DNA of 64,000 bases from Candidatus Leucobacter sulfamidivorax (GCA_016771945.1 QZLF01000002.1:620001-684000), one strand, 5' to 3'. Shown: positions 46,358 to 56,117, counted from the first letter of the stretch. A program made the numbers and translations. The notes: generated by a model not told the origin, from the letters alone.

Positions 46358-47479
46358 GTGAGCAACGAGATCGAGATCGGCCGCGGCAAGCGCGCGAGGC
46401 GCGTCTACACCTTCGACGAGATCGGCATCGTGCCGACCCGTCGCACGCGCGATCCCGAGGTCGTGAGCACCGACTGGTCGATCGACGCGTTCAAGTTCGA
46501 GATCCCCGTGCTCGGCGCGCCCATGGACTCGGTCATGTCGCCCGCGACCGCCATCGAGCTGGGGCGGCTCGGCGGCCTCGGCGTGCTCAACCTCGAGGGG
46601 CTCTGGACCCGCTACGAGGACCCGCAGCCGCTGCTCGACGAGCTGGCCTCCCTCGGCGACGACGCCGAGACCGTGAAGCGCATGCGCGAGCTCTACGCCG
46701 AGCCGATCAAGCCGGAGCTGATCCGCGCGCGTCTCGGCGAGATCCGCGACGCCGGAGTGGCCGTGGCGGGGGCGCTCTCGCCGCACCGCACCGCCGAGTA
46801 CTCCGAGGCCGTCATCGGCGCGGGCGTCGACCTCTTCGTGATCCGCGGCAACACCGTCTCGGCCGAGCACGTCTCGACCCCCGGGCGGGAACCGCTCAAC
46901 CTCAAGCAGTTCATCTACGAGCTCGACGTGCCCGTCATCGTCGGGGGAGCCGCCACCTACCAGTCGGCGCTGCACCTCATGCGCACGGGCGCCGCGGGCG
47001 TGCTCGTGGGCTTCGGCGGCGGCGCCTCCTCGACGACCCGCGCCACCCTCGGCATCCGCGCCCCCATGGCGAGCGCGATCGCGGATGTGGCCGGCGCCCG
47101 CTCCGACTACCTCGACGAGTCGGGCGGACGGTACGTGCACGTCATCGCCGACGGCGGCCTCGGCACCTCCGGCGACCTCATCAAGGCGATCGCCTGCGGC
47201 GCCGACGCGGTCATGCTCGGCGCGGCCCTCGCCCGCGCCACCGACGCCCCCGGCCGGGGATGGCACTGGGGCCAGGAGGCCCACCACGACGACCTGCCCC
47301 GCGGCAAGCGCATGCGCGTGGGCGGTGTGGCTCCCCTCGCCGAGATCGTCGGCGGCCCCGCGCACGTCGCCGACGGCACCGCGAACCTCATGGGCGCGCT
47401 GCGCCGCGCCATGGCCACGACCGGCTACAGCGAGCTCAAGGAGTTCCAGCGGGTCGGCGTGGTCTACGCGGAGCGCTAG
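46358..47479 (+). CDS. guaB3: GuaB3 family IMP dehydrogenase-related protein
   Basis: A 373-residue TIM-barrel protein of the IMPDH/GMP reductase family without CBS domains. The phosphate-binding and catalytic loop reads GFGGGASSTTR: the catalytic Cys of GuaB (ICTTR) is replaced by Ser225. VIADGGLGTSGDLIKAIACGADAVMLG is the conserved phosphate-site strand. The actinobacterial GuaB3 group has no established reaction. GTG 46358 is chosen over GTG 46355 because TAGGCT lies exactly 6 bases upstream (leaderless). Confidence 0.88.
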   Translation: MSNEIEIGRGKRARRVYTFDEIGIVPTRRTRDPEVVSTDWSIDAFKFEIPVLGAPMDSVMSPATAIELGRLGGLGVLNLEGLWTRYEDPQPLLDELASLGDDAETVKRMRELYAEPIKPELIRARLGEIRDAGVAVAGALSPHRTAEYSEAVIGAGVDLFVIRGNTVSAEHVSTPGREPLNLKQFIYELDVPVIVGGAATYQSALHLMRTGAAGVLVGFGGGASSTTRATLGIRAPMASAIADVAGARSDYLDESGGRYVHVIADGGLGTSGDLIKAIACGADAVMLGAALARATDAPGRGWHWGQEAHHDDLPRGKRMRVGGVAPLAEIVGGPAHVADGTANLMGALRRAMATTGYSELKEFQRVGVVYAER

Positions 47480-47504
47480 GCCGGGCTCGCAGGGGATTTC
47501 CGCG

Positions 47505-49211
47505 ATGACGTCGAGGCTCGGGCCCGCCGAACGGGAGGCGGCCATCGCCAGGCTGCGCGATCCGGATCACGAACTCGACGTGCTCGTGATCGGCGGCGGC
47601 GTCACCGGGGCGGGAGCCGCCCTCGACGCGGTCACGCGCGGCCTCTCGACGGGGCTCGTCGAGTCCCGCGACTGGGGCTTCGGGACCTCGAGCCGATCCT
47701 CGAAGCTCGTGCACGGCGGCATCCGCTACCTCGAGCAGCTGAACTTCTCGCTCGTGCGCGAGGCGCTCGTCGAGCGCGGGCTGCTGCTTCAGCGCATCGC
47801 TCCGCACCTGGTGCGCCCGGTGCGCTTCCTCTACCCGGTGTCGCGGCCGGTGATCGAGCGCGTCTACGTCGGCGCCGGCATGATGCTCTACGACCTCTTC
47901 GCGCGCTTGGGCGGTCGGAAGCCCGGAGTGCCCGGGCACCGCCACCTGGGTCGCAGGCGTCTCGCCCGCGACGTGCCGGGCCTCCGCCGCGACGTCTTCC
48001 GCGGCGGACTCGCCTACAGCGACGCCCAGGTCGACGACGCCCGCTTCGTCGCGACGCTCGCCCGCACCGCCTCGGCCTACGGCGCGCACGTCGCGAACCG
48101 GGTCCGGGTCGAGGGCTTCCTCAAGGTGGGCGAGCGCGTCGTCGGGGTGACGGCCCGCGATCTCATACGGGGCGAGGTCTTCGAGATCCATGCGAAGCAG
48201 GTCGTGAACGCCACCGGCGTCTGGACGGGCGAGCTGCAGGCGCTCGTGGGGGAGCGCGCCACCTTCTCGGTGCGCGCCTCGAAGGGCGTGCACCTCGTCG
48301 TGCCGCGCGACCGCTTCCGCTCCAAGTACGGCCTGCTGCTGCGCACCGAGAAGAGCGTGCTCTTCGTGATCCCCTGGGGCCGCCACTGGCTCATCGGCAC
48401 GACCGACACGGACTGGAACCTCGACCTGGCCCACCCCGCCGCCACCGCTGCGGACATCGACTATCTGCTCGAGCATGTCAACCGCGTGCTCGCCACCCCG
48501 CTCACCCGCGACGACGTCGAGGGCGTCTACGCCGGTCTGCGCCCGCTGCTCGCGGGCGAGAGCGACGAGACCTCGAAGCTGTCGCGGGAGCACCTCGTCG
48601 CCCAGCCGGTGCCCGGCCTCGTGATGGTCGCGGGCGGCAAGCTCACGACCTACCGCGTCATGGCGAAGGACGCGATCGACGCCGCGGCCGACTCGCTCGA
48701 CGGGCGGATCCCGCGCTCCATCACCGACGACGTGCCGCTCGTCGGAGCGGAGGGTGTCCGCGCCGCCTGGAACCGGCGCGCCCGCGTCGCGCGCGCCTTC
48801 GGCGTGCACCCCACGCGCATCGAGCACCTGCTGCGCCGCTACGGCTCGCTCGCCGCCGAGGTGCTCGACCTGATCCGCGAGCGCCCCGAGCTCGCCGAGC
48901 CGCTGCCAGGAGCCGACGACTACCTCGGCGCCGAGGTCGTCTACGCGGTGAGCCACGAGGGGGCGCTGCACCTCGACGACGTGCTCGCCAGGCGCACCCG
49001 CGTCTCGATCGAGGCGTGGGATCGCGGCGTCTCGGCGGCCCCGGTCGCGGCCGCCCTCATGGCCGCCGAGCTGGGCTGGTCGAAGGCGCGCACGCGCGAC
49101 GAGGTGGAGAAGTACCTCGCCCGGGTCGAGGCCGAGCGGGCGAGCCAGCGCGAGTTCACGGACGAGGCGGCGGATCGCGTGCGCCTCGAGGCGCCCGAGC
49201 CCGGGGCGTAG
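47505..49211 (+). CDS. glpD: glycerol-3-phosphate dehydrogenase (FAD, quinone-linked)
   Basis: A 568-residue membrane-associated flavoprotein oxidising sn-glycerol 3-phosphate to dihydroxyacetone phosphate. FAD motif VLVIGGGVTGAGAALDAVTRG, the GlpD signature GTSSRSSKLVHGGIRYLEQ, and the C-terminal domain containing GGKLTTYRVMAKDAIDAA are intact. ATG 47505 is 25 bases after guaB3. No glpF or glpK nearby. Confidence 0.92.
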   Translation: MTSRLGPAEREAAIARLRDPDHELDVLVIGGGVTGAGAALDAVTRGLSTGLVESRDWGFGTSSRSSKLVHGGIRYLEQLNFSLVREALVERGLLLQRIAPHLVRPVRFLYPVSRPVIERVYVGAGMMLYDLFARLGGRKPGVPGHRHLGRRRLARDVPGLRRDVFRGGLAYSDAQVDDARFVATLARTASAYGAHVANRVRVEGFLKVGERVVGVTARDLIRGEVFEIHAKQVVNATGVWTGELQALVGERATFSVRASKGVHLVVPRDRFRSKYGLLLRTEKSVLFVIPWGRHWLIGTTDTDWNLDLAHPAATAADIDYLLEHVNRVLATPLTRDDVEGVYAGLRPLLAGESDETSKLSREHLVAQPVPGLVMVAGGKLTTYRVMAKDAIDAAADSLDGRIPRSITDDVPLVGAEGVRAAWNRRARVARAFGVHPTRIEHLLRRYGSLAAEVLDLIRERPELAEPLPGADDYLGAEVVYAVSHEGALHLDDVLARRTRVSIEAWDRGVSAAPVAAALMAAELGWSKARTRDEVEKYLARVEAERASQREFTDEAADRVRLEAPEPGA

Positions 49212-49355
49212 CGGCCGGAGGCGCCGGCGAAGCCCGGTCCCGCCCAGATTCGCCCCAGCCGCGATCGCTAGGATCGAGGCGCACTCCGCTCGCGCTCGGA
49301 GGCCCCGTCACGTTCGGCGGCCCGGCCGCGCTCGGAGGCGAGGAGCAGCGCACCC

Positions 49356-50264
49356 ATGAGCACCGACACACAGGACGGCACCGTCTCGGAGAGACGGCAG
49401 CGCCCGCACTACGAGGGCGACCCCACGCTGGCGCGGGTCATGCTGCGACCGCAGTGGATCGCGGCTCTCGTGCTCGCCCTCGTCGTCGCGGGCGTCTTCG
49501 CCTGGCTCGGCCAGTGGCAGCTCGGCCACGCGATCGCGACCCAGGGCGATGAGGCTCCCAGCAGCGAGCACGCGCGGCCGATCGCCGAGGTCGCCGAGGC
49601 CGGCGGACCGGTGCGGGACACCGCCGTGGGCATGGTCGTCGCGCTGGGCGGCGAGCTCGTGCCCCGCGACTTCCGCGTCGTGGAGCAGCGCACCAACGGC
49701 GACCGCCAGGGCGCCTGGGTGACCGGCCACCTCGCGGTCGACGGCGGCGGGAACCTCGCGGTCGCGATCGGCTGGGCCGAGAGCACGGCCGCGGCGGAGC
49801 GCGCGCTCGCCGCCATCGAGGCGGATCCCGCCTCGACCGGCGCCGCGCTCTCCCTCGAGGGCCGCTACATGCCGAGCGACGGCGCCGTCATGCCGAAGAG
49901 CGGCGAGGATCCGGCCCGCATCGCGTCGATGTCGGTGCCGCAGCTGGTCAACCTGTGGGGTCCCTTCGACGGCCCCGCCTACGGGGGCTTCCTCGTGCTG
50001 CACCCGGCCTCCTCGGCCGCGGACCCCTTCGCCGCCGCCGCGCTCGCGGGCCTCGGGCTCGAGGTCATCGACTCGGTGCCGCCGCTGCCGCCCGAGACCA
50101 TCAACTGGCTCAACCTCTTCTACGCCGTGGAGTGGGTCGTGTTCGCCGGCTTCGCGGTGTATCTCTGGTATCGCCTCGCCAGGGACAATTGGGAGAAGGA
50201 GCACGAGCTCAAGCTCCTGACCGAGGCCCAGGCCGAGGGCGGCCTCGCAGCCGCCGCGGAATAG
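49356..50264 (+). CDS. SURF1 family cytochrome oxidase assembly protein
   Basis: A 302-residue protein with the SURF1 layout: a helix near the N-terminus (WIAALVLALVVAGVFAWLGQW, followed by QLG) and one near the C-terminus (NLFYAVEWVVFAGFAVYLWYR) flanking a large extracytoplasmic domain. SURF1 helps insert heme a into cytochrome c oxidase. Family sequence conservation is low, but topology and the C-terminal WLNLFYAVEW segment agree. GAGGAG precedes ATG 49356. A DUF3817 gene follows. Confidence 0.8.
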   Translation: MSTDTQDGTVSERRQRPHYEGDPTLARVMLRPQWIAALVLALVVAGVFAWLGQWQLGHAIATQGDEAPSSEHARPIAEVAEAGGPVRDTAVGMVVALGGELVPRDFRVVEQRTNGDRQGAWVTGHLAVDGGGNLAVAIGWAESTAAAERALAAIEADPASTGAALSLEGRYMPSDGAVMPKSGEDPARIASMSVPQLVNLWGPFDGPAYGGFLVLHPASSAADPFAAAALAGLGLEVIDSVPPLPPETINWLNLFYAVEWVVFAGFAVYLWYRLARDNWEKEHELKLLTEAQAEGGLAAAAE

Positions 50265-50274
50265 AATGGAGATC

Positions 50275-50790
50275 ATGGTCCTGCAGCCCAAACCCGCCGA
50301 TTATCCGCGCATCCGACGGGCGCTGAAGATCTACATGGTCACCTCGATCATCACCGGCGTCATGCTGCTGCTGCTGTGCGCCGTGATGGTCATGAAGTAC
50401 GCCTTCAACGTGCAGCTGTTCCTCTTCACGCCCGACGGCTTCGCGAAGTTCGAGCCGCTCGCCGCGGAGGGGGTCGCAGCCGACTACCAGCCGGAGGGCT
50501 TCGACCTGTTCCGGGCGATCCTGATCGCCCACGGCTGGTTCTACGTGATCTACCTGATCTCGAACTTCATGCTGTGGAGCCCGATGCGCTGGCGCTTCGT
50601 GCGCTTCCTGATCCTGGCGCTCGGCGGCGTGATCCCCTTCCTCTCCTTCTTCCTCGAGAAGCGCACGCACCGCGAGGTCATCGCGTTCCTCGACGCGCAC
50701 GACGGAGCGGGCGACGGAGCGCCCGTCGGAGGCGGATCGACCAGCACACCCTCGACCCGAACCGCATCCTCCACGGAAGGCCGCCCATGA
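50275..50790 (+). CDS. DUF3817 domain-containing membrane protein
   Basis: A 171-residue protein with three to four membrane helices ([60 protein letters not shown]) and the DUF3817 end motif [13 protein letters not shown]3817 genes are linked to guaA and SURF1 genes in actinobacteria, function unknown. ATG 50275 is preferred over 50266, because TAGAAT ends 7 bases before it. It overlaps guaA by ATGA. Confidence 0.87.
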   Translation: MVLQPKPADYPRIRRALKIYMVTSIITGVMLLLLCAVMVMKYAFNVQLFLFTPDGFAKFEPLAAEGVAADYQPEGFDLFRAILIAHGWFYVIYLISNFMLWSPMRWRFVRFLILALGGVIPFLSFFLEKRTHREVIAFLDAHDGAGDGAPVGGGSTSTPSTRTASSTEGRP

Positions 50791-52364
50791 CCGCCACCCC
50801 AGCGCACCGCCCGGTGCTCGTCGTCGACTTCGGCGCGCAGTACGCGCAGCTGATCGCCCGTCGCGTGCGCGAGGCCGGCGTGTACAGCGAGCTCGTGCCG
50901 CACACCGTCACCGCCGCCGAGGTGCTGGCGAAGGATCCGCTCGGCATCGTGCTCTCGGGCGGCCCCTCGTCGGTGTACGAGGAGGGCGCGCCCAGCTTCG
51001 ACGACGAGATCTTCGGGCTCGGCATCCCGGTGCTCGGCATCTGCTACGGCTTCCAGGTGATGGCCCGCGCGCTCGGCGGCGAGGTCGGCAACACCGGGGA
51101 TCGCGAGTACGGGGCGACCGATGCGACCGTGGTCGCGGGCGGCGGCCAGCTGCTCGGCGGGCAGCCGGAGCTGCAGAACGTGTGGATGAGCCACGGCGAC
51201 GCGGTGCAGCGCGCACCCGAGGGCTTCGAGGTGCTCGCACGCACCGCGGTGACCCCGGTCGCCGCCTTCGGTTCAGTCGAGAAGCGGATGTACGGGGTGC
51301 AGTGGCACCCCGAGGTGAGGCACAGCGATCACGGGCAGCGCGTGCTCGAGAACTTCCTGCACCGCGTCGCCGGCATCCCGGCCGACTGGAACGCGGGCAA
51401 CGTGATCGCCGAGCAGGTGGAACGGATCCGCGCCCAGGTCGGCACGGGCAAGGTCATCTGCGGGCTCTCCGGCGGCGTCGACTCGGCGGTCGCGGCCGCG
51501 CTCGTGCACGAGGCCGTCGGCGACCAGCTGGTGTGCGTCTTCGTCGACCACGGCCTGCTGCGGCAGGACGAGCGTCGCCAGGTCGAGGAGGACTACGTCG
51601 CCTCCACGGGCGTGCGCCTCGTCACGGTCGACGCGCGCGAGCGCTTCCTGAACGCGCTGGCCGGGGTCACCGATCCCGAGACGAAGCGCAAGATCATCGG
51701 GCGCGAGTTCATCCGCACCTTCGAGCAGGCGCAGGCCGAGCTCATCGCCGAGAGCGCGGAGGAGGGCGACCCGATCCGCTTCCTCGTGCAGGGCACGCTC
51801 TACCCCGATGTGGTCGAGTCGGGGGGCGGATCCGGCACCGCGAACATCAAGAGCCACCACAACGTGGGCGGGCTGCCCGAGGACATGACCTTCGAGCTCG
51901 TCGAGCCGCTGCGCGACCTCTTCAAGGACGAGGTGCGCGAGATCGGCCGGAAGCTCGGGCTGCCCGAGGTGATCGTGTCCCGGCACCCGTTCCCCGGCCC
52001 CGGCCTCGGCATCCGCATCATCGGCGAGGTCACCGAGGGGCGCCTCGAGACGCTGCGCGCCGCCGACGCGATCGCTCGCGAGGAGATGACCGCGGCCGGC
52101 CTCGACGCCGAGATCTGGCAGTGCCCGGTCGTGCTGCTCGCCGACGTGCGCTCGGTGGGCGTGCAGGGCGACGGCCGCACCTATGGGCACCCGATCGTGC
52201 TGCGGCCGGTGTCGTCCGAGGACGCGATGACCGCCGACTGGACCCGCGTGCCCTACGAGGTGCTCGCGAAGATCTCGAACCGCATCACGAACCAGGTGCC
52301 GGAGGTCAACCGGGTGGTGCTCGACGTCACGTCGAAGCCGCCCGGGACGATCGAGTGGGAATAG
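50787..52364 (+). CDS. guaA: GMP synthase (glutamine-hydrolysing)
   Basis: The 525-residue enzyme aminates XMP to GMP. The class I glutamine amidotransferase domain has the oxyanion segment [12 protein letters not shown], nucleophile Cys86 in [11 protein letters not shown] and the His/Glu pair in QWHPEVRH. The ATP-PPase P-loop is [18 protein letters not shown], and the C-terminal dimerisation domain ends [26 protein letters not shown] in two parts. It overlaps the DUF3817 gene by 4 bases. Confidence 0.95.
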   Translation: MTATPAHRPVLVVDFGAQYAQLIARRVREAGVYSELVPHTVTAAEVLAKDPLGIVLSGGPSSVYEEGAPSFDDEIFGLGIPVLGICYGFQVMARALGGEVGNTGDREYGATDATVVAGGGQLLGGQPELQNVWMSHGDAVQRAPEGFEVLARTAVTPVAAFGSVEKRMYGVQWHPEVRHSDHGQRVLENFLHRVAGIPADWNAGNVIAEQVERIRAQVGTGKVICGLSGGVDSAVAAALVHEAVGDQLVCVFVDHGLLRQDERRQVEEDYVASTGVRLVTVDARERFLNALAGVTDPETKRKIIGREFIRTFEQAQAELIAESAEEGDPIRFLVQGTLYPDVVESGGGSGTANIKSHHNVGGLPEDMTFELVEPLRDLFKDEVREIGRKLGLPEVIVSRHPFPGPGLGIRIIGEVTEGRLETLRAADAIAREEMTAAGLDAEIWQCPVVLLADVRSVGVQGDGRTYGHPIVLRPVSSEDAMTADWTRVPYEVLAKISNRITNQVPEVNRVVLDVTSKPPGTIEWE

Positions 52365-52449
52365 CCCCATAGACGCCGAACGCCCGCCCGTTCCGCTCTG
52401 GCGCACGTTCGCGTGGGCCGGAGCGTGGCTGATACTGTTCCTGTTCGGA

Positions 52450-52872
52450 GTGCTCGCGATCGTGGCGGAGTGGCCTCGAGTGCTCCATCCCGAGCACCGG
52501 AGCGTCCGCGTGGATGGGTTCCTCTTCCTGAACCCGCCGCTCCTGCTCGCGCTGAGCATTCTCTGTCTGGTGCTCGGACTGGCCCGGATCCCGCGGGTGC
52601 GCGATTTCAACGCCCGCCACGGCGAGGCAGACCGGCGAGAAGTGCGTCGCCGGCTGCTCGTCGGCGAGCCGTGGGCACCCCTGCTCTGGGTCTCCTCCGT
52701 CGTCGCGCTGATCTGGGTCGCATGGATTCTAGGATTGTGCCTCTTCCTGACCTCTCCCGGGGTCAACCCCACCGGCTTCTGGCTGCTCATGCAGGTGCTC
52801 GGCCTGATCGCCGCGCTCTGGGTGTCGCTGCTCTGGGTCGGTCTCAAGCGTCGCGCGGCGAACCGGCGCTGA
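52450..52872 (+). CDS. hypothetical membrane protein, true start probably further upstream
   Basis: From GTG 52450 there are 140 residues with two clear membrane helices (LLLALSILCLVLGLARIP; WVSSVVALIWVAWILGLCLF) and one more near the end (FWLLMQVLGLIAALWVSLLWV). The same frame is open upstream with coding-like sequence (DAERPPVPLWRTFAWAGAW, then LILFLFG, a probable first helix) back to an ATA at 52369, just after guaA, but without ATG, GTG or TTG. Either ATA is the start or a base is wrong. I do not recognise a family. Confidence 0.6.
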   Translation: MLAIVAEWPRVLHPEHRSVRVDGFLFLNPPLLLALSILCLVLGLARIPRVRDFNARHGEADRREVRRRLLVGEPWAPLLWVSSVVALIWVAWILGLCLFLTSPGVNPTGFWLLMQVLGLIAALWVSLLWVGLKRRAANRR

Positions 52873-52877
52873 GCGCC

Positions 52878-53642
52878 TCAGCCGTCGCTGTGGAGGCTGA
52901 AATCGATCCGCCTGGCCTGGGGCGAGAGCCGGCGCCCGGTGGTCCGCTCCCAGACCTCCTCCATCATCGAGAGGTGCTCGTCCATGGTGCGCGTGACCCG
53001 CTGCGGGTCTCGCGAGATGAGCGCGGCCAGGGTGCGCTCGTGGATCTCGATGGTCTCCTGGGCCTCCTGCTCGGAGTCGATCGAGACGACGTGGCGCGCG
53101 ATGTCGAGCTCCTGCATGAAGGTCTCCATCTGCAGGCGCACGGTGCTGTTGTGGGTGGCGTCGGCGATGGCGAGGTGGAAGCGGATGTCGAGGCTGCGGA
53201 TGCCCTCCAGGTCGGTGGCCTGCCGCTGCAGCTCGAGCACCTCGTTGATGGCGTCGTAGTCGCGGTCGTCCATGCGCATGCTCGCGAGCAGCGCGACCGG
53301 GGGCTCGAAGAGCCGGCGCGCCTCGAGCACGCGCGCGACGTCGCTGAAGCTCGGCAGCTCCCGGTTCGGCTGCAGCAGGTTGACCGGCACCCGGCTCGAG
53401 GTGATGTAGGCCCCGCTCGCCGCGCCGCGCCCCGACTCGACCGAGATCACGCCGGCGTCGGCGAGCGCGCTGACGACCTTGCGCACGGACTGCCGGCTGA
53501 TGCCGAAGCGCTCGGACATCGCGCGCTCGGAGGGGAGTCGCTCGCCGGGCCGGAACTCGCCGCGGCTGATGGAGCGCGCGAGGTGCTGGACGACGCCGGT
53601 GACGCCGCCGGGCGCGGGCGCGGGGCGCGTCAGGCTGCTCAT
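52878..53642 (-). CDS. GntR/FCD (FadR-type) transcriptional regulator
   Basis: A 254-residue regulator. The winged helix-turn-helix covers about residues 12-75 (FRPGERLPSERAMSERFGIS, then RQSVRKVVSALADAGVI); the FCD ligand domain has the metal-binding pattern with D in LDIRFHLAIADATHN, E and H residues in EIHERTLAALIS and DEHLSMMEEV. Such proteins sense small carboxylic acids. ATG 53642 overlaps the end of the peptidase gene (TGATG). The palindrome TGGTACTT-GAC-AAGTACCA at the head of both operons is its likely operator. Confidence 0.87.
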   Translation of the reverse strand: MSSLTRPAPAPGGVTGVVQHLARSISRGEFRPGERLPSERAMSERFGISRQSVRKVVSALADAGVISVESGRGAASGAYITSSRVPVNLLQPNRELPSFSDVARVLEARRLFEPPVALLASMRMDDRDYDAINEVLELQRQATDLEGIRSLDIRFHLAIADATHNSTVRLQMETFMQELDIARHVVSIDSEQEAQETIEIHERTLAALISRDPQRVTRTMDEHLSMMEEVWERTTGRRLSPQARRIDFSLHSDG

Positions 53643-55000
53643 CGGGATCCGCCCGACTCGCGTCGACCGCATTCGAGGAACAGCTCGACGAGGAAGGCGA
53701 CCTGGTCGAGGTAGTCCGCGACGGCGATGTTCTCGTCGGGGCCGTGGATCGTGCTGCTCATCCGCGTCGAGCCGGGGGGCGCGACGATCGGCACTCCGAG
53801 GCGCGAGGCGACGATCGCGAGGGGACCCGCCCCCGCGACCTGGGGGTGGATCACGGGCTCCCCGAACATCGAGGCGGCGGTGGCGATGGCGGCCTCCGCG
53901 AAGGGCCCGGTCATCGGGCTCGCGGTGCCGTCGATCGCGTGGAGGAGCCGGACCTCGATATCGTCGAAGCCCTGCTCCCGCAGGTGATCCCGAACCGCGG
54001 CCACCACGCCGTCGGTGTGCTGCCCCGCGACGGTGCGGATGTCGACCTTCGCCCGGGCGGAGGAGGGGACGATCGTGAGCGATCCCGCGCCCTGATACCC
54101 CGAGGCGAGACTCGAGACGTTGAGGGTGGGCTCGATCGCCCCGCGCGCCCCGAGCTCGTCCGCTGGGCGCCGCACCAGGGCGCGCACGCCGGGCAGCTCG
54201 GCCGAGGAGACGTCGGGGCACGGGATGCGCGCGGCGATCTCCCCGGTCTCGGGATCGGCCTCCGCGCGGAGCCCTCGCACGAGCACGCGCCCGTCCGGAT
54301 CGACCATGCTCGCGATGGCGTGCGACAGCTCGATCGGCGCCGACCTCACGACACCCGCGAAGGCCGAGTGCTGGTCGCTGCGGAGGAGCTCGAGGCTCAG
54401 CTCCAGGCTGACGAGCCCGCGCGAGCCGAAGCCGATCTCGGGGCGGCCGGTCTCGGAGCGCAGGTAGCTCTCCCAGAGGCAGGCGTCGCTCCGCAGCTCC
54501 TGCGCGCGCGCGTCCACGACCTCGGCGAGACCGGGGCTGCCGATCTCCTCCGCGCCCTCGCTCAGCCAGACGAGATCGATCCCGAGCTCCAGCCCGAGCC
54601 CGCGGATCGCCTCGAGCGCGTGGATGCGCGCGAGGATGTCGGCCTTGTCGTCGGCCACGCCCCGCGCGTAGAGCCTGCCGTCGCGGAGCGAGGGGGTGAA
54701 GGCGTCCTCGCTCCAGCCCTCGCCCGCCGGCTGCACGTCGTAGTGCGAGTAGAGGAGCAGCGTCGGCGCCCCGCTCGGCGCCGAGCGGGCGATGACCGCC
54801 GGGGGAGCCCCGTCCGCATCGACGAGCTCGACCGTCTCGAAGAGGCCGGCGAGCCGGTCGCGCAGCCAGCCGGCCATGCGCGCAGACTCCTCCGGCAGCT
54901 CGGCGGAGACGGAGGGGATGCTGCAGGCCTCCGCGAGCTCGCCGACGAGCCGATCGCTCCGCGCGGTGAGCCAGGAGCGCAGTTCAGAGTGCTGGGACAT
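53639..55000 (-). CDS. M20 family metallopeptidase (dipeptidase/amidohydrolase)
   Basis: A 453-residue zinc peptidase. Metal ligands: His86/Asp88 in YSHYDVQPAGEGW, Asp117 in ARGVADDKADI, the catalytic Glu pair in LSEGAEEIGSPGL (about 151-152), and a late His in STIHGPDENI. The dimerisation lid domain lies between. M20 enzymes include dipeptidases and N-carbamoyl amino acid amidohydrolases; this layout is closest to the dipeptidase branch. It sits between dppD and the gntR-type gene, overlapping both, so it should process the imported substrate. Confidence 0.87.
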   Translation of the reverse strand: MSQHSELRSWLTARSDRLVGELAEACSIPSVSAELPEESARMAGWLRDRLAGLFETVELVDADGAPPAVIARSAPSGAPTLLLYSHYDVQPAGEGWSEDAFTPSLRDGRLYARGVADDKADILARIHALEAIRGLGLELGIDLVWLSEGAEEIGSPGLAEVVDARAQELRSDACLWESYLRSETGRPEIGFGSRGLVSLELSLELLRSDQHSAFAGVVRSAPIELSHAIASMVDPDGRVLVRGLRAEADPETGEIAARIPCPDVSSAELPGVRALVRRPADELGARGAIEPTLNVSSLASGYQGAGSLTIVPSSARAKVDIRTVAGQHTDGVVAAVRDHLREQGFDDIEVRLLHAIDGTASPMTGPFAEAAIATAASMFGEPVIHPQVAGAGPLAIVASRLGVPIVAPPGSTRMSSTIHGPDENIAVADYLDQVAFLVELFLECGRRESGGSR

Positions 55001-55970
55001 GGTGACTCGATCGTACGACGCGGGCGAAATGGCGGGGTGCGACCTCGACGAGGTCGGGGGAGGGGGTGCCGGGAGGAGCGGCGGAATCGGGATCGATCCT
55101 GGCGGCGAAGCGATCGCCCGGCGGCGGTGCGACGAGGTCGGGCGGGCTGCCCGGGATGGTGGTCAGACGGGCGCGGCGCGGCGACTCCGCATCCATCGAG
55201 GGGAGCGCGCCGAGCAGGGCGCGCGTGTAGGGGTGCGCCGGCTCCCCGAGCACCCGCGCCGTGGGGCCCAGCTCGACGATCTCACCGGCGTACATCACAG
55301 CGACGTCGTCGGCGATCTCCGAGGCCACCCCCAGGTCGTGGGTGATCAGAAGCATCGACATTTCTCTATCATCGCGTAGACGCTTCAGAAGTCGAAGGAT
55401 CTCCGCCTGGATGGTGACGTCGAGCGCCGTGGTCGGCTCGTCGGCGATGAGCAGCTGCGGATCGCAGCACAGGCCGAGCGCGATGAGCGCGCGCTGGCGC
55501 ATCCCGCCCGAGAGCTGGTGGGCGTAGCTGCCGGCGACGCGGGCCGGGTCCGGCAGCTGCACCTCGGCGAGGAGCTCGAGCATCCGGGTCCGGGCGTCCG
55601 CGCCGCGCGCGATGCCGTGCCGCCGCAGCGTCTCCGTGATCTGCGAGCCGATGGTGAGGCTGGGGTTCAGGCTGGTGAGCGCGTCCTGGAACACCATGCC
55701 GATGCGCGGGCCGCGGATGGCGTCGAGCCGCTTGGCGTCCGCGCCGGCGAGATCGAGCCCGTCGAAGACGATGCCGTCCGCCGAGATCACGGACTGCCGT
55801 TTCGGCAGCAGGTCGAGGATCGCGAGGGCGGTGGTCGATTTGCCCGATCCCGACTCCCCGACCAGCGCCAGCGTGCGACCCGGCCGGATGCGGAAGGAGA
55901 CGTCGTCCACCGCATGGACCAGTCCGCGGCTCGTCCGGTACGCCACGGAAAGATTCTCGACGTGCAGCAC
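54984..55970 (-). CDS. dipeptide/oligopeptide ABC transporter ATP-binding protein (DppD/OppD type)
   Basis: A 328-residue ATPase. Walker A ALVGESGSGKSTT (about residues 36-48), Q-loop VFQDALTSLNP, signature LSGGMRQRALIA, Walker B LLIADEPTTALD and the C-terminal oligo_HPY extension (AHPYTRALLGALP) are complete. It should pair with the DppF-type ATPase at 59.7-60.5 kb. GTG start at 55970. It overlaps the M20 gene by 17 bases and is the first gene of the leftward operon. Confidence 0.9.
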   Translation of the reverse strand: MLHVENLSVAYRTSRGLVHAVDDVSFRIRPGRTLALVGESGSGKSTTALAILDLLPKRQSVISADGIVFDGLDLAGADAKRLDAIRGPRIGMVFQDALTSLNPSLTIGSQITETLRRHGIARGADARTRMLELLAEVQLPDPARVAGSYAHQLSGGMRQRALIALGLCCDPQLLIADEPTTALDVTIQAEILRLLKRLRDDREMSMLLITHDLGVASEIADDVAVMYAGEIVELGPTARVLGEPAHPYTRALLGALPSMDAESPRRARLTTIPGSPPDLVAPPPGDRFAARIDPDSAAPPGTPSPDLVEVAPRHFARVVRSSHHVPAL

Positions 55971-56019
55971 TCGTGCAGCCCCTTTGCTCCCGGGTAATGA
56001 TCTTTATTCGTGACATTAA

Positions 56020-56038
56020 TGGTACTTGACAAGTACCA
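56020..56038. promoter_or_regulatory. GntR-type operator overlapping the promoter of the import operon
   Basis: TGGTACTTGACAAGTACCA is a perfect 8-bp inverted repeat with GAC centre. It contains a consensus -35 TTGACA (56026-56031), with TAAAGT at 56051-56056 as a possible -10 (19-base spacing) rightward and TTGTCA as a possible -35 leftward. One bound regulator could block both operons. Confidence 0.7.
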
Positions 56039-56117
56039 CAATTGGTCAACTAAAGTCGCAAGAGAGTTTTCGGGCTCGTCAGAACTCCAGACCACTTTCA
56101 CTGTTGAGGAGAAACCC

